Source: JAIBJN01 sp963839745 (lineage in GTDB: Bacteria > Actinomycetota > Thermoleophilia > Gaiellales > Gaiellaceae). From it: a DNA stretch of 64,000 bases. Positions 32,791-41,227 of the stretch are shown piece after piece (the first letter of the stretch is position 1; each line of letters begins with the position of its first letter). Where the stretch lies: contig CAWIWC010000010.1 in assembly GCA_963839745.1 (NCBI GenBank), positions 372,001-436,000 of the forward strand. The letters are read 5' to 3'. The notes below the pieces were generated by a model. It was not told where the DNA came from and did not search any database. It worked only from the letters and a program-made list of their open reading frames with translations. The translations under genes were made by a program, and so were the position numbers.

Positions 32791-33379
32791 TCACTCCCTC
32801 GACGCGCGGCTCTACCTGATCACGGGTGCGCGCCCGGACCTCGACGCCTTCCTCGAGGCGGCCGTGCGCGGCGGCGTCGACCTCGTCCAGCTGCGCGAGA
32901 AGTCGCTCGCGGACGGAGCCCTGCTCTCGGTCCTCGAGGAGGCTCGTACGATCACGCGCCGCCTCGGCGTCCCGCTCGTCGTCAACGACCGTCCGGACCT
33001 CGCCGTCCTGGTCGGCGCCGACTACATCCACGTCGGCCAGGACGACTTGCCCACGGCGGCCGCGGGGCGCTTCGGCCTCCCGGTCGGGCTCTCGACCCAC
33101 TCGCCTGCCGAGCTCGACCGCGCGGAGGCCGACTACATCGGCATGGGCCCGGTCTACGCCACGCCGACGAAGGAGGGTCGCCCGGCCGTCGGGCTGGAGC
33201 TCGTCCGCTACGCGGCCGAGCACGCGCGGATGCCGTGGTTTGCGATCGGCGGGATCGACGCGGGCAACGTCGCGGACGTGGTCGGCGCCGGGGCGACTCG
33301 GATCGCGGTCGTGCGTGCGATCGGGGACGCGGACGATCCCGAGCAGGCGGCGCGGGAGCTCCGCCTGGCGCTTCCCTGA
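32777..33379 (+). CDS. thiE: Thiamine-phosphate synthase
   Basis: A 200-aa TIM-barrel enzyme that joins HMP-pyrophosphate to thiazole phosphate. LYLITGARPDLDAFLEAAVRGGVDLVQLREKS, VVNDRPDLAVLVGADYIHVGQDD, DYIGMGPVYATPTKEG and WFAIGGIDAGNVADVVGAGA match family blocks in order. Start TTG 32777 is within the end of thiS. It is the last gene of the TPP-riboswitch-controlled transcript. thiC and thiD are not in the window. Confidence 0.92.
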   Translation: MPAADHSLDARLYLITGARPDLDAFLEAAVRGGVDLVQLREKSLADGALLSVLEEARTITRRLGVPLVVNDRPDLAVLVGADYIHVGQDDLPTAAAGRFGLPVGLSTHSPAELDRAEADYIGMGPVYATPTKEGRPAVGLELVRYAAEHARMPWFAIGGIDAGNVADVVGAGATRIAVVRAIGDADDPEQAARELRLALP

Positions 33380-33548
33380 TAGGAGAGCCTGACGAAACGC
33401 GGGCGATACCGCCGGAACGCGCTGCTCGCCCCGAGGACGGCGTCCTCAGTCGCGCCCGTAGCTCATTCGCTACGAACACTCCCTGCGTCCTTGCCTCGGA
33501 ACGACCATCGCGCCCCGACGACGAGCCACGTTCCGCCAGGCTCTCCTA
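33380..33548. repeat. 169-bp intergenic element with terminal inverted repeat (thiE/M23)
   Basis: A 12-bp perfect inverted repeat (TAGGAGAGCCTG at 33380-33391 and its complement at 33537-33548) bounds the whole space between the convergent thiE and M23 genes. On the minus strand pairing extends to about 19 bp with two G-U pairs. Inside are smaller hairpins: GAGGAC/GTCCTC around 33433-33447 and CGTAGC/GCTACG around 33458-33475. It could be a bidirectional terminator, a structured RNA or a small mobile element. No coding potential is seen. Confidence 0.5.
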
Positions 33549-34439
33549 GTCCTGCTTCCGGATCAGCAGGTCGGCCGCGACGTGCAGCCCGGGGAGGGCG
33601 CGCGAGGCGTTGAGGTTCTGGGTGAAGTCGCCGGTCCAGGCGATGACCTTGAGGCCGGGCTTGAACTGGCTCAGGCTCGCCGTCGAGAAGACCCCAGGCT
33701 CCGTCCACCGGCGGTAGATCGTGTCCGGCGACAGCGAGAGCGCGATGTCCCGGTTCGGACGGAAGACCCAGCCGTTCGAGAGGAGCACGCGCGTGACCCT
33801 GATCCGGATCCGCTGTGGGTCGATGTCGGTGACCGTGTAGACGACCGTGCCCTCGACGCGCATGTTCAGCGTCGTCACGGCGGCCGGCGGCCGCGCGAAG
33901 AGGTGCTTGAAGGCCGCGCGGAGATGGCGGTAGGGCGAGACCGCGCGCCCGCCGTTCGGGTGCAACTCGAAGTGAAGGTGAGAGGCGATGCCGTTCGCGT
34001 CGCCCGAGTCGCCCACGTACCCGATCAGCTGTCCCGCCTGGACCTGCTGGCTCGCCTGGAGGCCCGGGGCGTACGCGATGCCGTTCACGCAGCCGCCGCG
34101 GTTGTCGTTCCGGAGCGTGCGGTCGTTGTTCAGGTGGATGTACATGTACTTCGTGCCGCTCTTGCCGTAGAGGTAGAGCATGCAGCCGGCCGCGCGGGAC
34201 GACGTGTACTTGACGACGCGCCCGGGCTCCACCGCCACGACCGGCGAGCGCTTGGCGGCCATGAGGTCATTGCCCTCGTGGCGGCCCTGCCAGCGCGGGG
34301 CGCCGAAGTCGTCCGTGTACGAGGCCTTGGCGACCACGGGGAAGATGAGCCGTGGCACGGCGGCGCTCGCGGTCCCCGCGTAGACCCCCGAGACAAGGAG
34401 GACCAGAAGAGCTGCGGCTGTCGTCCGGTGGCGGCTCAT
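33546..34439 (-). CDS. Secreted M23-family metallopeptidase
   Basis: A 297-aa secreted protein with a signal peptide (TTAAALLVLLVSGVYAGTASA) and a LytM/peptidase M23 domain. The metal ligands are H and D in GRHEGNDLMAAKRSP and the second H pair in ASHLHFELHPNGG; VVAVEPGRVVKY and VQAGQLIGYVGDSGDA are typical family blocks. A C-terminal ~100-residue beta-rich region follows the catalytic part. It probably cleaves peptidoglycan cross-links or acts as a wall-associated amidase activator. It is divergent from etfB across a 127-bp gap with no clear promoter. Confidence 0.88.
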   Translation of the reverse strand: MSRHRTTAAALLVLLVSGVYAGTASAAVPRLIFPVVAKASYTDDFGAPRWQGRHEGNDLMAAKRSPVVAVEPGRVVKYTSSRAAGCMLYLYGKSGTKYMYIHLNNDRTLRNDNRGGCVNGIAYAPGLQASQQVQAGQLIGYVGDSGDANGIASHLHFELHPNGGRAVSPYRHLRAAFKHLFARPPAAVTTLNMRVEGTVVYTVTDIDPQRIRIRVTRVLLSNGWVFRPNRDIALSLSPDTIYRRWTEPGVFSTASLSQFKPGLKVIAWTGDFTQNLNASRALPGLHVAADLLIRKQD

Positions 34440-34566
34440 GAGCGAGCGGTCCGACGCTCCGGCGCGGCGCCTGGAAAGCGCGCCGAGACTAGCAAAGCCC
34501 TCGGCAGGAACGTGTAAAGACTTAAGCGCCGTCGGCTCACGCGCAGCCCGATAGGATCCGCCCCCG

Positions 34567-35346
34567 GTGAAGGTCGCCGTCTTGGTGAAGGAGGTGCCCG
34601 AGGCATCCGCGCGCACGCGGATCGACTCAGGCACCCTGCGGCTCGACCGCTCCGGGGCCGCGGCGCTCAACCCGTTCGACGCCCACGCGCTCGAGGAGGC
34701 GCTCCGGATCAGAGAGGCCGACGGCGACGGCGAGGTGGTGGCGATCATGATGGGGCCCTCGGGCGCTGCGGACTCGCTCCGCAAGGCACTCGCGATCGGC
34801 GCGGACCGCGCCGTGCACGTCGTCGACGACGCGCTCGCCGGCTCCGATCTCGTGGCGACGGCGCGCGCGCTCGCCAAGGCGGTCTCGCGCGAGGAGCCGG
34901 ACCTCGTCCTGCTCGGCCAGCAGGGCGGCGACTCCGACGGCGCCGTCCTCTGGTCGGCGCTGGCCGAGCTGCTGCAGCTCCCTGTCGTCTCCCAGGCCGC
35001 GAGCCTCGAGCTCGCGGACGGCAAGGCGAAGGCGAAGCGCCAGACCGAGTACGGCTACGACGTGATCGAGGCGCCGCTCCCGTGCGTGGTGGCCGTCTCC
35101 GACGCGATCAACGAGCCGCGCTACCCGTCGCTGAAGGGGATCATGGGCGCGAAGAAGAAGCCGTTCGACACGGTCTCGGCGGGCGACCTCGGGCTCTCTG
35201 CCGACGAGATCGGCGAGGCCGGCTCCCGGACGGTCGTGCTCGCGCTCGCCGACCCGCCGGCCCGGGGCGACTCGGTCAAGATCGAGGACGAGGGCGACGC
35301 GGCGGACAAGATCCTCGCGTATCTGTCCGAGAGGAAGCTCGTCTAG
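34567..35346 (+). CDS. etfB: Electron transfer flavoprotein beta subunit
   Basis: A 259-aa EtfB that binds AMP and pairs with EtfA to take electrons from acyl-CoA dehydrogenases. KVAVLVKEVPEASARTRIDSG, AALNPFDAHALEEALRIRE, DLVLLGQQGGDSDGAVLWSALAELL and the C-terminal LPCVVAVSDAINEPRYPSLKGIMGAKKKP are the family signature. GTG 34567 is the start. It overlaps etfA by 1 nt (TAGTG), and the three-gene etfB-etfA-ETFQO order supplies a complete route into the quinone pool. Confidence 0.95.
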   Translation: MKVAVLVKEVPEASARTRIDSGTLRLDRSGAAALNPFDAHALEEALRIREADGDGEVVAIMMGPSGAADSLRKALAIGADRAVHVVDDALAGSDLVATARALAKAVSREEPDLVLLGQQGGDSDGAVLWSALAELLQLPVVSQAASLELADGKAKAKRQTEYGYDVIEAPLPCVVAVSDAINEPRYPSLKGIMGAKKKPFDTVSAGDLGLSADEIGEAGSRTVVLALADPPARGDSVKIEDEGDAADKILAYLSERKLV

Positions 35347-36302
35347 TGGCGACGCTCGTCTACCTCGAGGATCACGAGGGCGAGCTCGTCAAGGGCTCCC
35401 TCGGCGTCCTCTCCAAGGCTGCGCAGCTCGGCGACGACGTCGCCGCGGTCGTGGCCGGCTCTGGGGTGAAGGACCTCGCGCCGCAGGCCGGGCGCTACGG
35501 CGCGAAGCGCGTCTTCGCGGCCGACGACCCGGCGCTCGCCTCCCCGCTGCCCCAGCCGCGCGTGGACGTCCTGGCGAAGCTCGTCGCGGACGAGGGCTTC
35601 GACACGGTGCTCTTCGGCGCCTCGGTGCTCGCCGCCGACCTGGCCGCCGGGCTCGCCGCCCGCCTCGGCGCCGGGCTCAACTGGGACCTCGTCGACCTCG
35701 AGCTCCGCGACGGCGAGCTCGTCGGCAAGCGCCCGGCCCTCCAGGACTCCGTCCTCGTCGAGGTCGGCTGGAAGGGCGAGCCGCGGCTCGCGCTCGTCCG
35801 CTCCGGGACCTTCGAGCCTTCCGAGAGCGGGGGAGACGCCGAGGTCGAGGACATGGCCGTCGAGATCCAGGACTTCTCACAGGGCGCAGCGATGCTCGAG
35901 CGCGCGCACGCGGAGAGCGAGGGGCCGTCCATCGAGGACGCCGACGTGATCGTCGCCGGCGGGCGCGGCCTGGGCTCGCCCGACCGCTTCGAGCTGCTCG
36001 AGGAGCTCGCCAAGGCCCTCGGCGGCGCGGTCGCGGCGACGCGGGCCGTCGTCGACGCCGGCTGGTATCCGTACGCGACGCAGGTCGGGCAGACGGGGAA
36101 GACCGTCTCCCCGCGGCTCTACATTGCGGCCGGCATCTCGGGCGCGATCCAGCACAAGGTCGGGATGCAGGCCTCCGGCACCATCGTCGCCATCAACAAG
36201 GACCCGAACGCTCCGATCTTCGAGTACGCCGACCTCGGCGTCGTCGGCGACCTCCACGAGATCGTCCCCAAGTTGACCCAGCTTCTGCGGGACCGCGGAT
36301 GA
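35346..36302 (+). CDS. etfA: Electron transfer flavoprotein alpha subunit
   Basis: A 318-aa FAD-binding EtfA. The N-terminal domain is TLVYLEDHEGELVKGSLGVLSKA; the C-terminal FAD domain contains DVIVAGGRGLGSPDRFELLEELAKALGGAVAATRAVVDAGW, YATQVGQTGKTVSPRLYIAAGISGAIQH and AINKDPNAPIFEYADLGVVGD, all standard. GTG 35346 overlaps the etfB stop, and the stop overlaps the ETF dehydrogenase ATG. It forms a heterodimer with EtfB in the cytoplasm. Confidence 0.95.
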   Translation: MATLVYLEDHEGELVKGSLGVLSKAAQLGDDVAAVVAGSGVKDLAPQAGRYGAKRVFAADDPALASPLPQPRVDVLAKLVADEGFDTVLFGASVLAADLAAGLAARLGAGLNWDLVDLELRDGELVGKRPALQDSVLVEVGWKGEPRLALVRSGTFEPSESGGDAEVEDMAVEIQDFSQGAAMLERAHAESEGPSIEDADVIVAGGRGLGSPDRFELLEELAKALGGAVAATRAVVDAGWYPYATQVGQTGKTVSPRLYIAAGISGAIQHKVGMQASGTIVAINKDPNAPIFEYADLGVVGDLHEIVPKLTQLLRDRG

Positions 36303-37999
36303 GCGCGCGCCCGGCTGACTTCCCGCCGCCGTTCGACTGGCGCGAGTTCGTCGCCGAGCCGACCGACCCGCCCGACGAGCGCATCGACGTGGGCGTGCTG
36401 GTCGTCGGCGCCGGGCCGGCGGGGCTCTCGGCCGCGATCCGGATCGGGCAGCTCCTCGAGGAACACCCGGAGATGCAGGAGCACCTCGGCGACGTCCCCG
36501 TCGCGGTCGTCGAAAAGGGCAGGGCGCCCGGCGCGCACCTGCTCTCTGGGGCCGTGGTCAACCCGCGGGCCTTCCGCGAGCTTTTCCCGGGCATGCACAC
36601 GGACGAGATGCCCTTCCGGGGCGCAGTCGTGCGCGAGGGGGTGTACTTCCTGACCGAGAAGCGGCACGTGCGCGTCCCGGCGCCACCCACGATGTGGAAC
36701 CACAACCACCACGTCGCCTCGCTCTCCGAGATCGGTCGCTGGCTCGCCGAGCGCGCCGAGGCCCTCGGCGTGACGATCGTCCCCGAGACGAGCGCGCGCC
36801 GGCTCCTCGTCAGCGGCGGACGCGTCGTCGGCGTTCGCACGGGCGACAAGGGGCGCGGCAAGGACGGTGAGGAGCTGGCGAACTTCGAGCCGGGTTCCGA
36901 CATCCGCGCGCGCGTGACCATCCTCGCCGAGGGAACGCAGGGCCACCTGGCCGGCATCGCCTCCTCGCGCTTCGGGCTCGCCTCGCGTCCGCAGGTCTAC
37001 GCGCTCGGCGTCAAGGAAGTCTGGGAGGTCGCCCGCCCGCTCACCCGCGTGATCCACACCATGGGCTGGCCGCTGCGCGGCGGGAAGCGCTTTCGCGAGT
37101 TCGGCGGCAGCTTCATCTACCCGCTCGGCGACGACAAGGTCGCCATCGGGATGGTCGTGGGCCTCGACTACACGGATGCGGCGCTCTCCGTGCACGACCT
37201 CCTCCAGGAGCTGAAGACGCACCCGTTCGTGCGCCGCATCCTCGCCGGAGGCACGCGGGTCGCGTGGGGGGCGAAGACCATCCCCGAAGGCGGCTTCCAG
37301 GCGCTTCCCGAACGCTTCTCCGTCCCGGGCGCGATGATCGTCGGCGACTCTGCAGGCTTCGTGAACGTCCCGGCGCTCAAGGGCGTCCACTACGCGATGA
37401 AGTCGGGGATGCTTGCGGCGGAGGCGGCCTTCGGCGCCGTCGGGCCGGGGCAGACGTCCTGGGCACCGGGCGCCCTCGACGCCTACGACGAGGGGGTGCG
37501 CTCGAGCTACGTCTGGAGCGACCTCCGGCGCGTCCGCAACATGCGTCCGGCGTTCAAGCACGGCTTCGTCCGGGGCGCGCTGACGGCCGGCATCTCGCTC
37601 ACCTCGTTCGGCAAGATTCCGCCGGGCACGATGAAGCTCGAGTCCGACTCGGACGTCCCCGTCGACGTGGGCGACTTGGCCGCGCGCTACCCGAAGCCTG
37701 ACGGCGAGCTCGTCTTCGACCGGCTCTCGGGCGTCTATCTCTCGGGCAACAAGACGCGCGACGACGCGCCGAGCCACATCCGCGTCGACACCAAGGTCCG
37801 GCGCGAGGTCGCCGAGACCTGGGCGCACATGTGCCCCGCGCAGGTCTACGAGGTCGCCGGCGAGGCCAGCCCCGCGGGCAACGTGGTCGATGTCGAGGTG
37901 ACGGCGTCCAACTGCGTCCAGTGCGGCGCGATCACTGCCAAGGGCGGGCGGCTGACGCCGCCCGAGGGCGGGGACGGGCCCGAATACAGCCTGATGTAG
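36299..37999 (+). CDS. Electron transfer flavoprotein:quinone oxidoreductase, one iron-sulfur Cys missing
   Basis: A 566-aa ETF-QO linking EtfAB to the membrane quinone pool. The FAD-binding loop is VLVVGAGPAGLSAAIR near residue 33; AVVEKGRAPGAHLLSGAVVNPRAF, GGFQALPERFSVPGAMIVGDSAGFVNVPALKG and HYAMKSGMLAAEA follow. The C-terminal 4Fe-4S region reads HMCPAQVYEV then NCVQCGAITAKGG: three cysteines are seen, but the C-x2-C-x2-C spacing of better-known ETF-QOs would place the fourth where isoleucine stands. The frame is unbroken here, so this is not an obvious indel. The Fe-S cluster may be incomplete or use another ligand. Confidence 0.92.
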   Translation: MSARPADFPPPFDWREFVAEPTDPPDERIDVGVLVVGAGPAGLSAAIRIGQLLEEHPEMQEHLGDVPVAVVEKGRAPGAHLLSGAVVNPRAFRELFPGMHTDEMPFRGAVVREGVYFLTEKRHVRVPAPPTMWNHNHHVASLSEIGRWLAERAEALGVTIVPETSARRLLVSGGRVVGVRTGDKGRGKDGEELANFEPGSDIRARVTILAEGTQGHLAGIASSRFGLASRPQVYALGVKEVWEVARPLTRVIHTMGWPLRGGKRFREFGGSFIYPLGDDKVAIGMVVGLDYTDAALSVHDLLQELKTHPFVRRILAGGTRVAWGAKTIPEGGFQALPERFSVPGAMIVGDSAGFVNVPALKGVHYAMKSGMLAAEAAFGAVGPGQTSWAPGALDAYDEGVRSSYVWSDLRRVRNMRPAFKHGFVRGALTAGISLTSFGKIPPGTMKLESDSDVPVDVGDLAARYPKPDGELVFDRLSGVYLSGNKTRDDAPSHIRVDTKVRREVAETWAHMCPAQVYEVAGEASPAGNVVDVEVTASNCVQCGAITAKGGRLTPPEGGDGPEYSLM

Positions 38000-38928
38000 G
38001 AGCCGCTGCGGTCGCGATCGCCGGCCGCCTGCACAGGACGCCACTCCTCTCGTCGGAGACCCTCGGGAAGGCGTTCGGCGGCCGCGCGCACCTCAAGGCC
38101 GAGCTTCTCCAGAAGACGGGCAGCTTCAAGCCGCGCGGCGTCCTCAACAAGCTTGCCTCCCTCTCGGCCGAGGAGCGCTCGCGCGGCGTGATCTCAGCCT
38201 CGGCCGGCAACCACGCCGGCGCGCTCGCGTACGGCTGCGCGCTCGAGCGGATCGACTGCCTCGTGGTCATGTGGCAGGGGGCGAGCGAGCAGAAGCGCGC
38301 CGCGGCCCTCGGCTACGGCGCCTCGGTCGACCAGGAGGCCGCCGGGCCGACCGAGGTCTTCCAGCGGCTCGGCGACCTCCAGGAATCGACCGGCCGCGTG
38401 CTCGTGCATCCCTTCGACGACCCGCTCGTCATGGCCGGACAGGGAACCGTCGGCCTCGAGATCGAGGAGGATCTGCCGGGCGTCGAGATCGTCGTCGTCC
38501 CTGTCGGCGGGGGCGGGCTCGTGAGCGGCATCGCGACGGCGCTCCCCGGCCGTCGCATCGTCGCGGTCGAGCCCGAGGGCTCGGCCGCCCTCCACGAGGG
38601 CCTCGCCGCCGGAAAGTCCGTCCCGGTCGACCCGCGCTCGATCGCCGACGGCCTGAACGCGCCCTTCGCGGGCGAGCTGGCGGTGGAGATCTGCGCCGCC
38701 CGAGGCGTCGAGTCGGTGCTCGTCACCGAGGACGAGATTCACGAGGGATTCCGGTTCGTCTACGAGCGCGCGAAGCTCGCCGCGGAGCCTGCTGGGGCGG
38801 CCGGAATCGCTGCATTGCTCGCCGGGAAGGTCGCCGGCGTCGAGGGCTCGACGGTGGCCGTCGTCGTCTCGGGTGGCAACGTAGCCGGGGAAACGGCCTC
38901 TGGTATCCTCAAGCCCGACCCGCGCTAG
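37993..38928 (+). CDS. Threonine/serine dehydratase-like PLP enzyme, start unclear
   Basis: A fold-type II PLP enzyme of about 310 aa. Similarity begins at VGAAAVAIAGRLHRTPLLSS, and the PLP lysine is in LLQKTGSFKPRGVLNKLAS. SASAGNHAGALAYG and VVVPVGGGGLVSGIATALPG are the usual phosphate-binding and glycine-rich segments. AAEPAGAAGIAALLAG near the end is also typical. No ATG, GTG or TTG occurs at the expected position. The nearest upstream in-frame GTG (37921) lies deep inside the ETF-QO gene. Either a start codon was lost to an indel near 37995, or translation is coupled to the ETF-QO stop. There is no regulatory ACT domain, so the catabolic type is likely. Confidence 0.85.
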   Translation, partial: DVGAAAVAIAGRLHRTPLLSSETLGKAFGGRAHLKAELLQKTGSFKPRGVLNKLASLSAEERSRGVISASAGNHAGALAYGCALERIDCLVVMWQGASEQKRAAALGYGASVDQEAAGPTEVFQRLGDLQESTGRVLVHPFDDPLVMAGQGTVGLEIEEDLPGVEIVVVPVGGGGLVSGIATALPGRRIVAVEPEGSAALHEGLAAGKSVPVDPRSIADGLNAPFAGELAVEICAARGVESVLVTEDEIHEGFRFVYERAKLAAEPAGAAGIAALLAGKVAGVEGSTVAVVVSGGNVAGETASGILKPDPR

Positions 38929-38935
38929 GCCGATC

Positions 38936-39157
38936 ATGAAGACCGAGATTCATCCCGAATACGTCCTTGCCACCGTCACGTGCTCCTGCGGGAACACGTT
39001 CCAGACCCGATCCACAAAGGCCGAGCTGCATGTCGAGATCTGCTCAGAATGCCATCCGTTCTACACGGGGAAGCAGAAAGTCGTGGACACGGGCGGCCGC
39101 GTGGCGCGCTTCCAGAAGCGCCTCGAGAAGGCCGGCGCCAACCGCGGCGAGCAGTAA
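38936..39157 (+). CDS. rpmE: 50S ribosomal protein L31
   Basis: A 73-aa zinc-type L31. MKTEIHPEYVLATVTCSCG carries C16-x-C18, and ICSECHPFYTGKQKVVDTGG carries C36-x2-C39, making the zinc-binding (C+) form. It starts 8 nt after the dehydratase-like gene and begins the conserved rpmE-DUF1385-prfA-prmC stretch. The zinc form can be replaced in zinc starvation by a C- paralogue, which is not in this window. Confidence 0.96.
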   Translation: MKTEIHPEYVLATVTCSCGNTFQTRSTKAELHVEICSECHPFYTGKQKVVDTGGRVARFQKRLEKAGANRGEQ

Positions 39158-39172
39158 GGGGCATCCGCAGCC

Positions 39173-40090
39173 ATGAGCGCGCCCATCGGCGGCCAGGCCG
39201 TTCTCGAAGGCGTGATGATGCGCGGCCCGTCCGCGTGGTCGGTCGCCGTCCGCAAGCCCGACGGCGAGATCGCCGAGGTCAACCGGCCCATCACATCGTT
39301 CCTGCTCAGGCACCGCTGGGCGCGCCTGCCGGTCGTCCGCGGCGTCTTCGCGCTCGGCGAGTCGCTCGCCATCGGCTTCCGCGCCCTCGCCATCTCGGCG
39401 AACTACGCGGCGCAGGAGGAGGGGGAAGAGGGCGAGGAAGTCCAGACCGAGCTCTCGCGCGGGCAGCTCCTCTTCGCCTTCGGCATCGCCATTGGCTTCG
39501 CGCTCCTGCTCTTCAAGGTCTCGCCGGCGCTGATCACGAACTGGCTCCCGATCGAGTCGACGACCTGGTTCGTCGTCGTCGAGGGGCTCATCCGCGTGTC
39601 TGTCTTCATCCTGTACCTGGTGCTCGTGGGCTTCATGCCGGACCTGAAGCGTGTGTTCCAGTACCACGCCGCCGAGCACAAGGCGATCAACGCCTACGAA
39701 GCCGGCGACGCGCTCGAGCCCGAGGTCGTCCAGCGCCACAGCCTCATCCACGTGCGCTGCGGCACGGCGTTCCTGCTCTACGTGATGGTGATCGCCATCT
39801 TCGTCTTCGCGTTCGTCGGGCAGCCCGGCTGGTTCTGGCTGATCGCCTCCCGGATCCTGCTCCTGCCCGTCATCGCGGGCATCGCCTACGAGGTGATCCG
39901 CTTCGCGGGCAAGCACCCGACGAACCCGATCCTGCGGACGATCCTGGCGCCGGGCCTCTGGCTCCAGCGCCTGACGACGCGGGCTCCTTCGCTCGACCAG
40001 ATCGAGGTCTCGATCCGTGCGCTCCACGAGGTGCTCCGCCTCGAGGGCCGGCTCACGCCGGAGGAGCGCAAGGTCGAGGTCATGGCCTGA
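39173..40090 (+). CDS. DUF1385 membrane protein (YqhQ-like)
   Basis: A 305-aa DUF1385 protein. It starts IGGQAVLEGVMMRGPSAWSVAVRKPDG, the family signature, has about four or five membrane helices between residues 95 and 250 (LLFAFGIAIGFALLLF, FVVVEGLIRVSVFILYLVLVG, LLYVMVIAIFVFAFVG), and the conserved RVFQYHAAEHKAINAYEAG in a loop. The family is widely conserved next to rpmE and prfA in Gram-positives, but its biochemical role is not established. AAGGGG precedes ATG 39173. Confidence 0.92.
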   Translation: MSAPIGGQAVLEGVMMRGPSAWSVAVRKPDGEIAEVNRPITSFLLRHRWARLPVVRGVFALGESLAIGFRALAISANYAAQEEGEEGEEVQTELSRGQLLFAFGIAIGFALLLFKVSPALITNWLPIESTTWFVVVEGLIRVSVFILYLVLVGFMPDLKRVFQYHAAEHKAINAYEAGDALEPEVVQRHSLIHVRCGTAFLLYVMVIAIFVFAFVGQPGWFWLIASRILLLPVIAGIAYEVIRFAGKHPTNPILRTILAPGLWLQRLTTRAPSLDQIEVSIRALHEVLRLEGRLTPEERKVEVMA

Positions 40091-40174
40091 GGGTTCGCGA
40101 ATGCGGTGCCGTCGGCCGCGCGCACGCCCTCCACCGGCTGGGCCGCCCCGTCGCGGGGCTATTCTGAGCCGGTT

Positions 40175-41227
40175 ATGACCGCTGCCATCGAGAACCTGGT
40201 CGACGAGCTCGAGCGCTCCTACGTCGAGGCGCAGGAGCGTATGAACGACCCTTCGCTCTACTCGGACCGCAACACCGCGGCCGAGGCGGGGCGGCGGCTG
40301 AAGGAGCTCGAAGGGCCGCACAAGCTCGCCGTCGAGTGGCGCGAGGCGCGCGAGGACGCCGACGCTGCGCGTTCCGACCCCGACCTCCGCGAGCTGCTCC
40401 CGGAGATCGAGGAACGGCTCGAGCGGCTCGAGGAGGAGCTCAAGCTGGCGCTCGTCGAGCGCGACCCGAACGACGCCAAGGACGTCGTCGTCGAGATCCG
40501 GCAGGGCGCCGGCGGCGACGAGGCCGCGCTCTGGGCGGGCGACCTGTTCCGCATGCTCACGCGCTACGCGGAGCGGCGAGGGTTCAAGTGGGAGACGCTC
40601 GGCTCCGGGCCGAACGATGGCGGCGGCTACAAGGACGTGACCTTCGCGGTCAAGGGCGACGGCGCGTACTCGATCTTCAAGTGGGAGGGCGGCACGCACC
40701 GCGTCCAGCGCGTCCCCGAGACCGAGTCGCAGGGGCGGATCCACACCTCCACCGCGACCGTGGCGGTCATGCCCGAGGCGGAGGAGGTCGACGTCGAGGT
40801 CGACCAGAACGACCTCAAGATCGACGTCTACCGCTCGACCGGGCCCGGCGGGCAGAGCGTGAACACGACCGACTCGGCGGTGCGGATCACGCACCTCCCG
40901 ACCGGGATCGTCGTGGCCATGCAGGACGAGAAGTCCCAGCTCCAGAACAAGCAGAAGGCGATGCGCGTGCTTCGCGCGCGCCTGCTCGAGGCGGAGCTGC
41001 GGCGCCAGCAGGACGAGCTCTCCGCGCAGCGGCGCTCGCAGATCGGGAGCGGTGACCGCGCCGAGAAGATCCGGACGTACAACTTTCCCGAGAGCCGGGT
41101 CACCGACCATCGCATCAAGCTCACGCTCCACCGGCTGGACGCCGTCCTCGACGGCGACCTGGACGAGCTCTCGGAGGCACTCGGCGCGGAGGAGCGGCGG
41201 CGCGCGCTCGAGGCCGCGGCGGCATGA
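40175..41227 (+). CDS. prfA: Peptide chain release factor 1
   Basis: A 350-aa class I release factor for UAA/UAG codons. The N-terminal helical domain is followed by EIRQGAGGDEAALWAGDLFRML, and the catalytic GGQ motif is in STGPGGQSVNTTDSAVRITHLPTG near residues 225-228. The C-terminal RAEKIRTYNFPESRVTDHRI is usual. ATG 40175 is the start; in-frame upstream sequence is not conserved. It overlaps prmC by 4 nt, and PrmC methylates this GGQ glutamine, a functional pair. Confidence 0.97.
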   Translation: MTAAIENLVDELERSYVEAQERMNDPSLYSDRNTAAEAGRRLKELEGPHKLAVEWREAREDADAARSDPDLRELLPEIEERLERLEEELKLALVERDPNDAKDVVVEIRQGAGGDEAALWAGDLFRMLTRYAERRGFKWETLGSGPNDGGGYKDVTFAVKGDGAYSIFKWEGGTHRVQRVPETESQGRIHTSTATVAVMPEAEEVDVEVDQNDLKIDVYRSTGPGGQSVNTTDSAVRITHLPTGIVVAMQDEKSQLQNKQKAMRVLRARLLEAELRRQQDELSAQRRSQIGSGDRAEKIRTYNFPESRVTDHRIKLTLHRLDAVLDGDLDELSEALGAEERRRALEAAAA

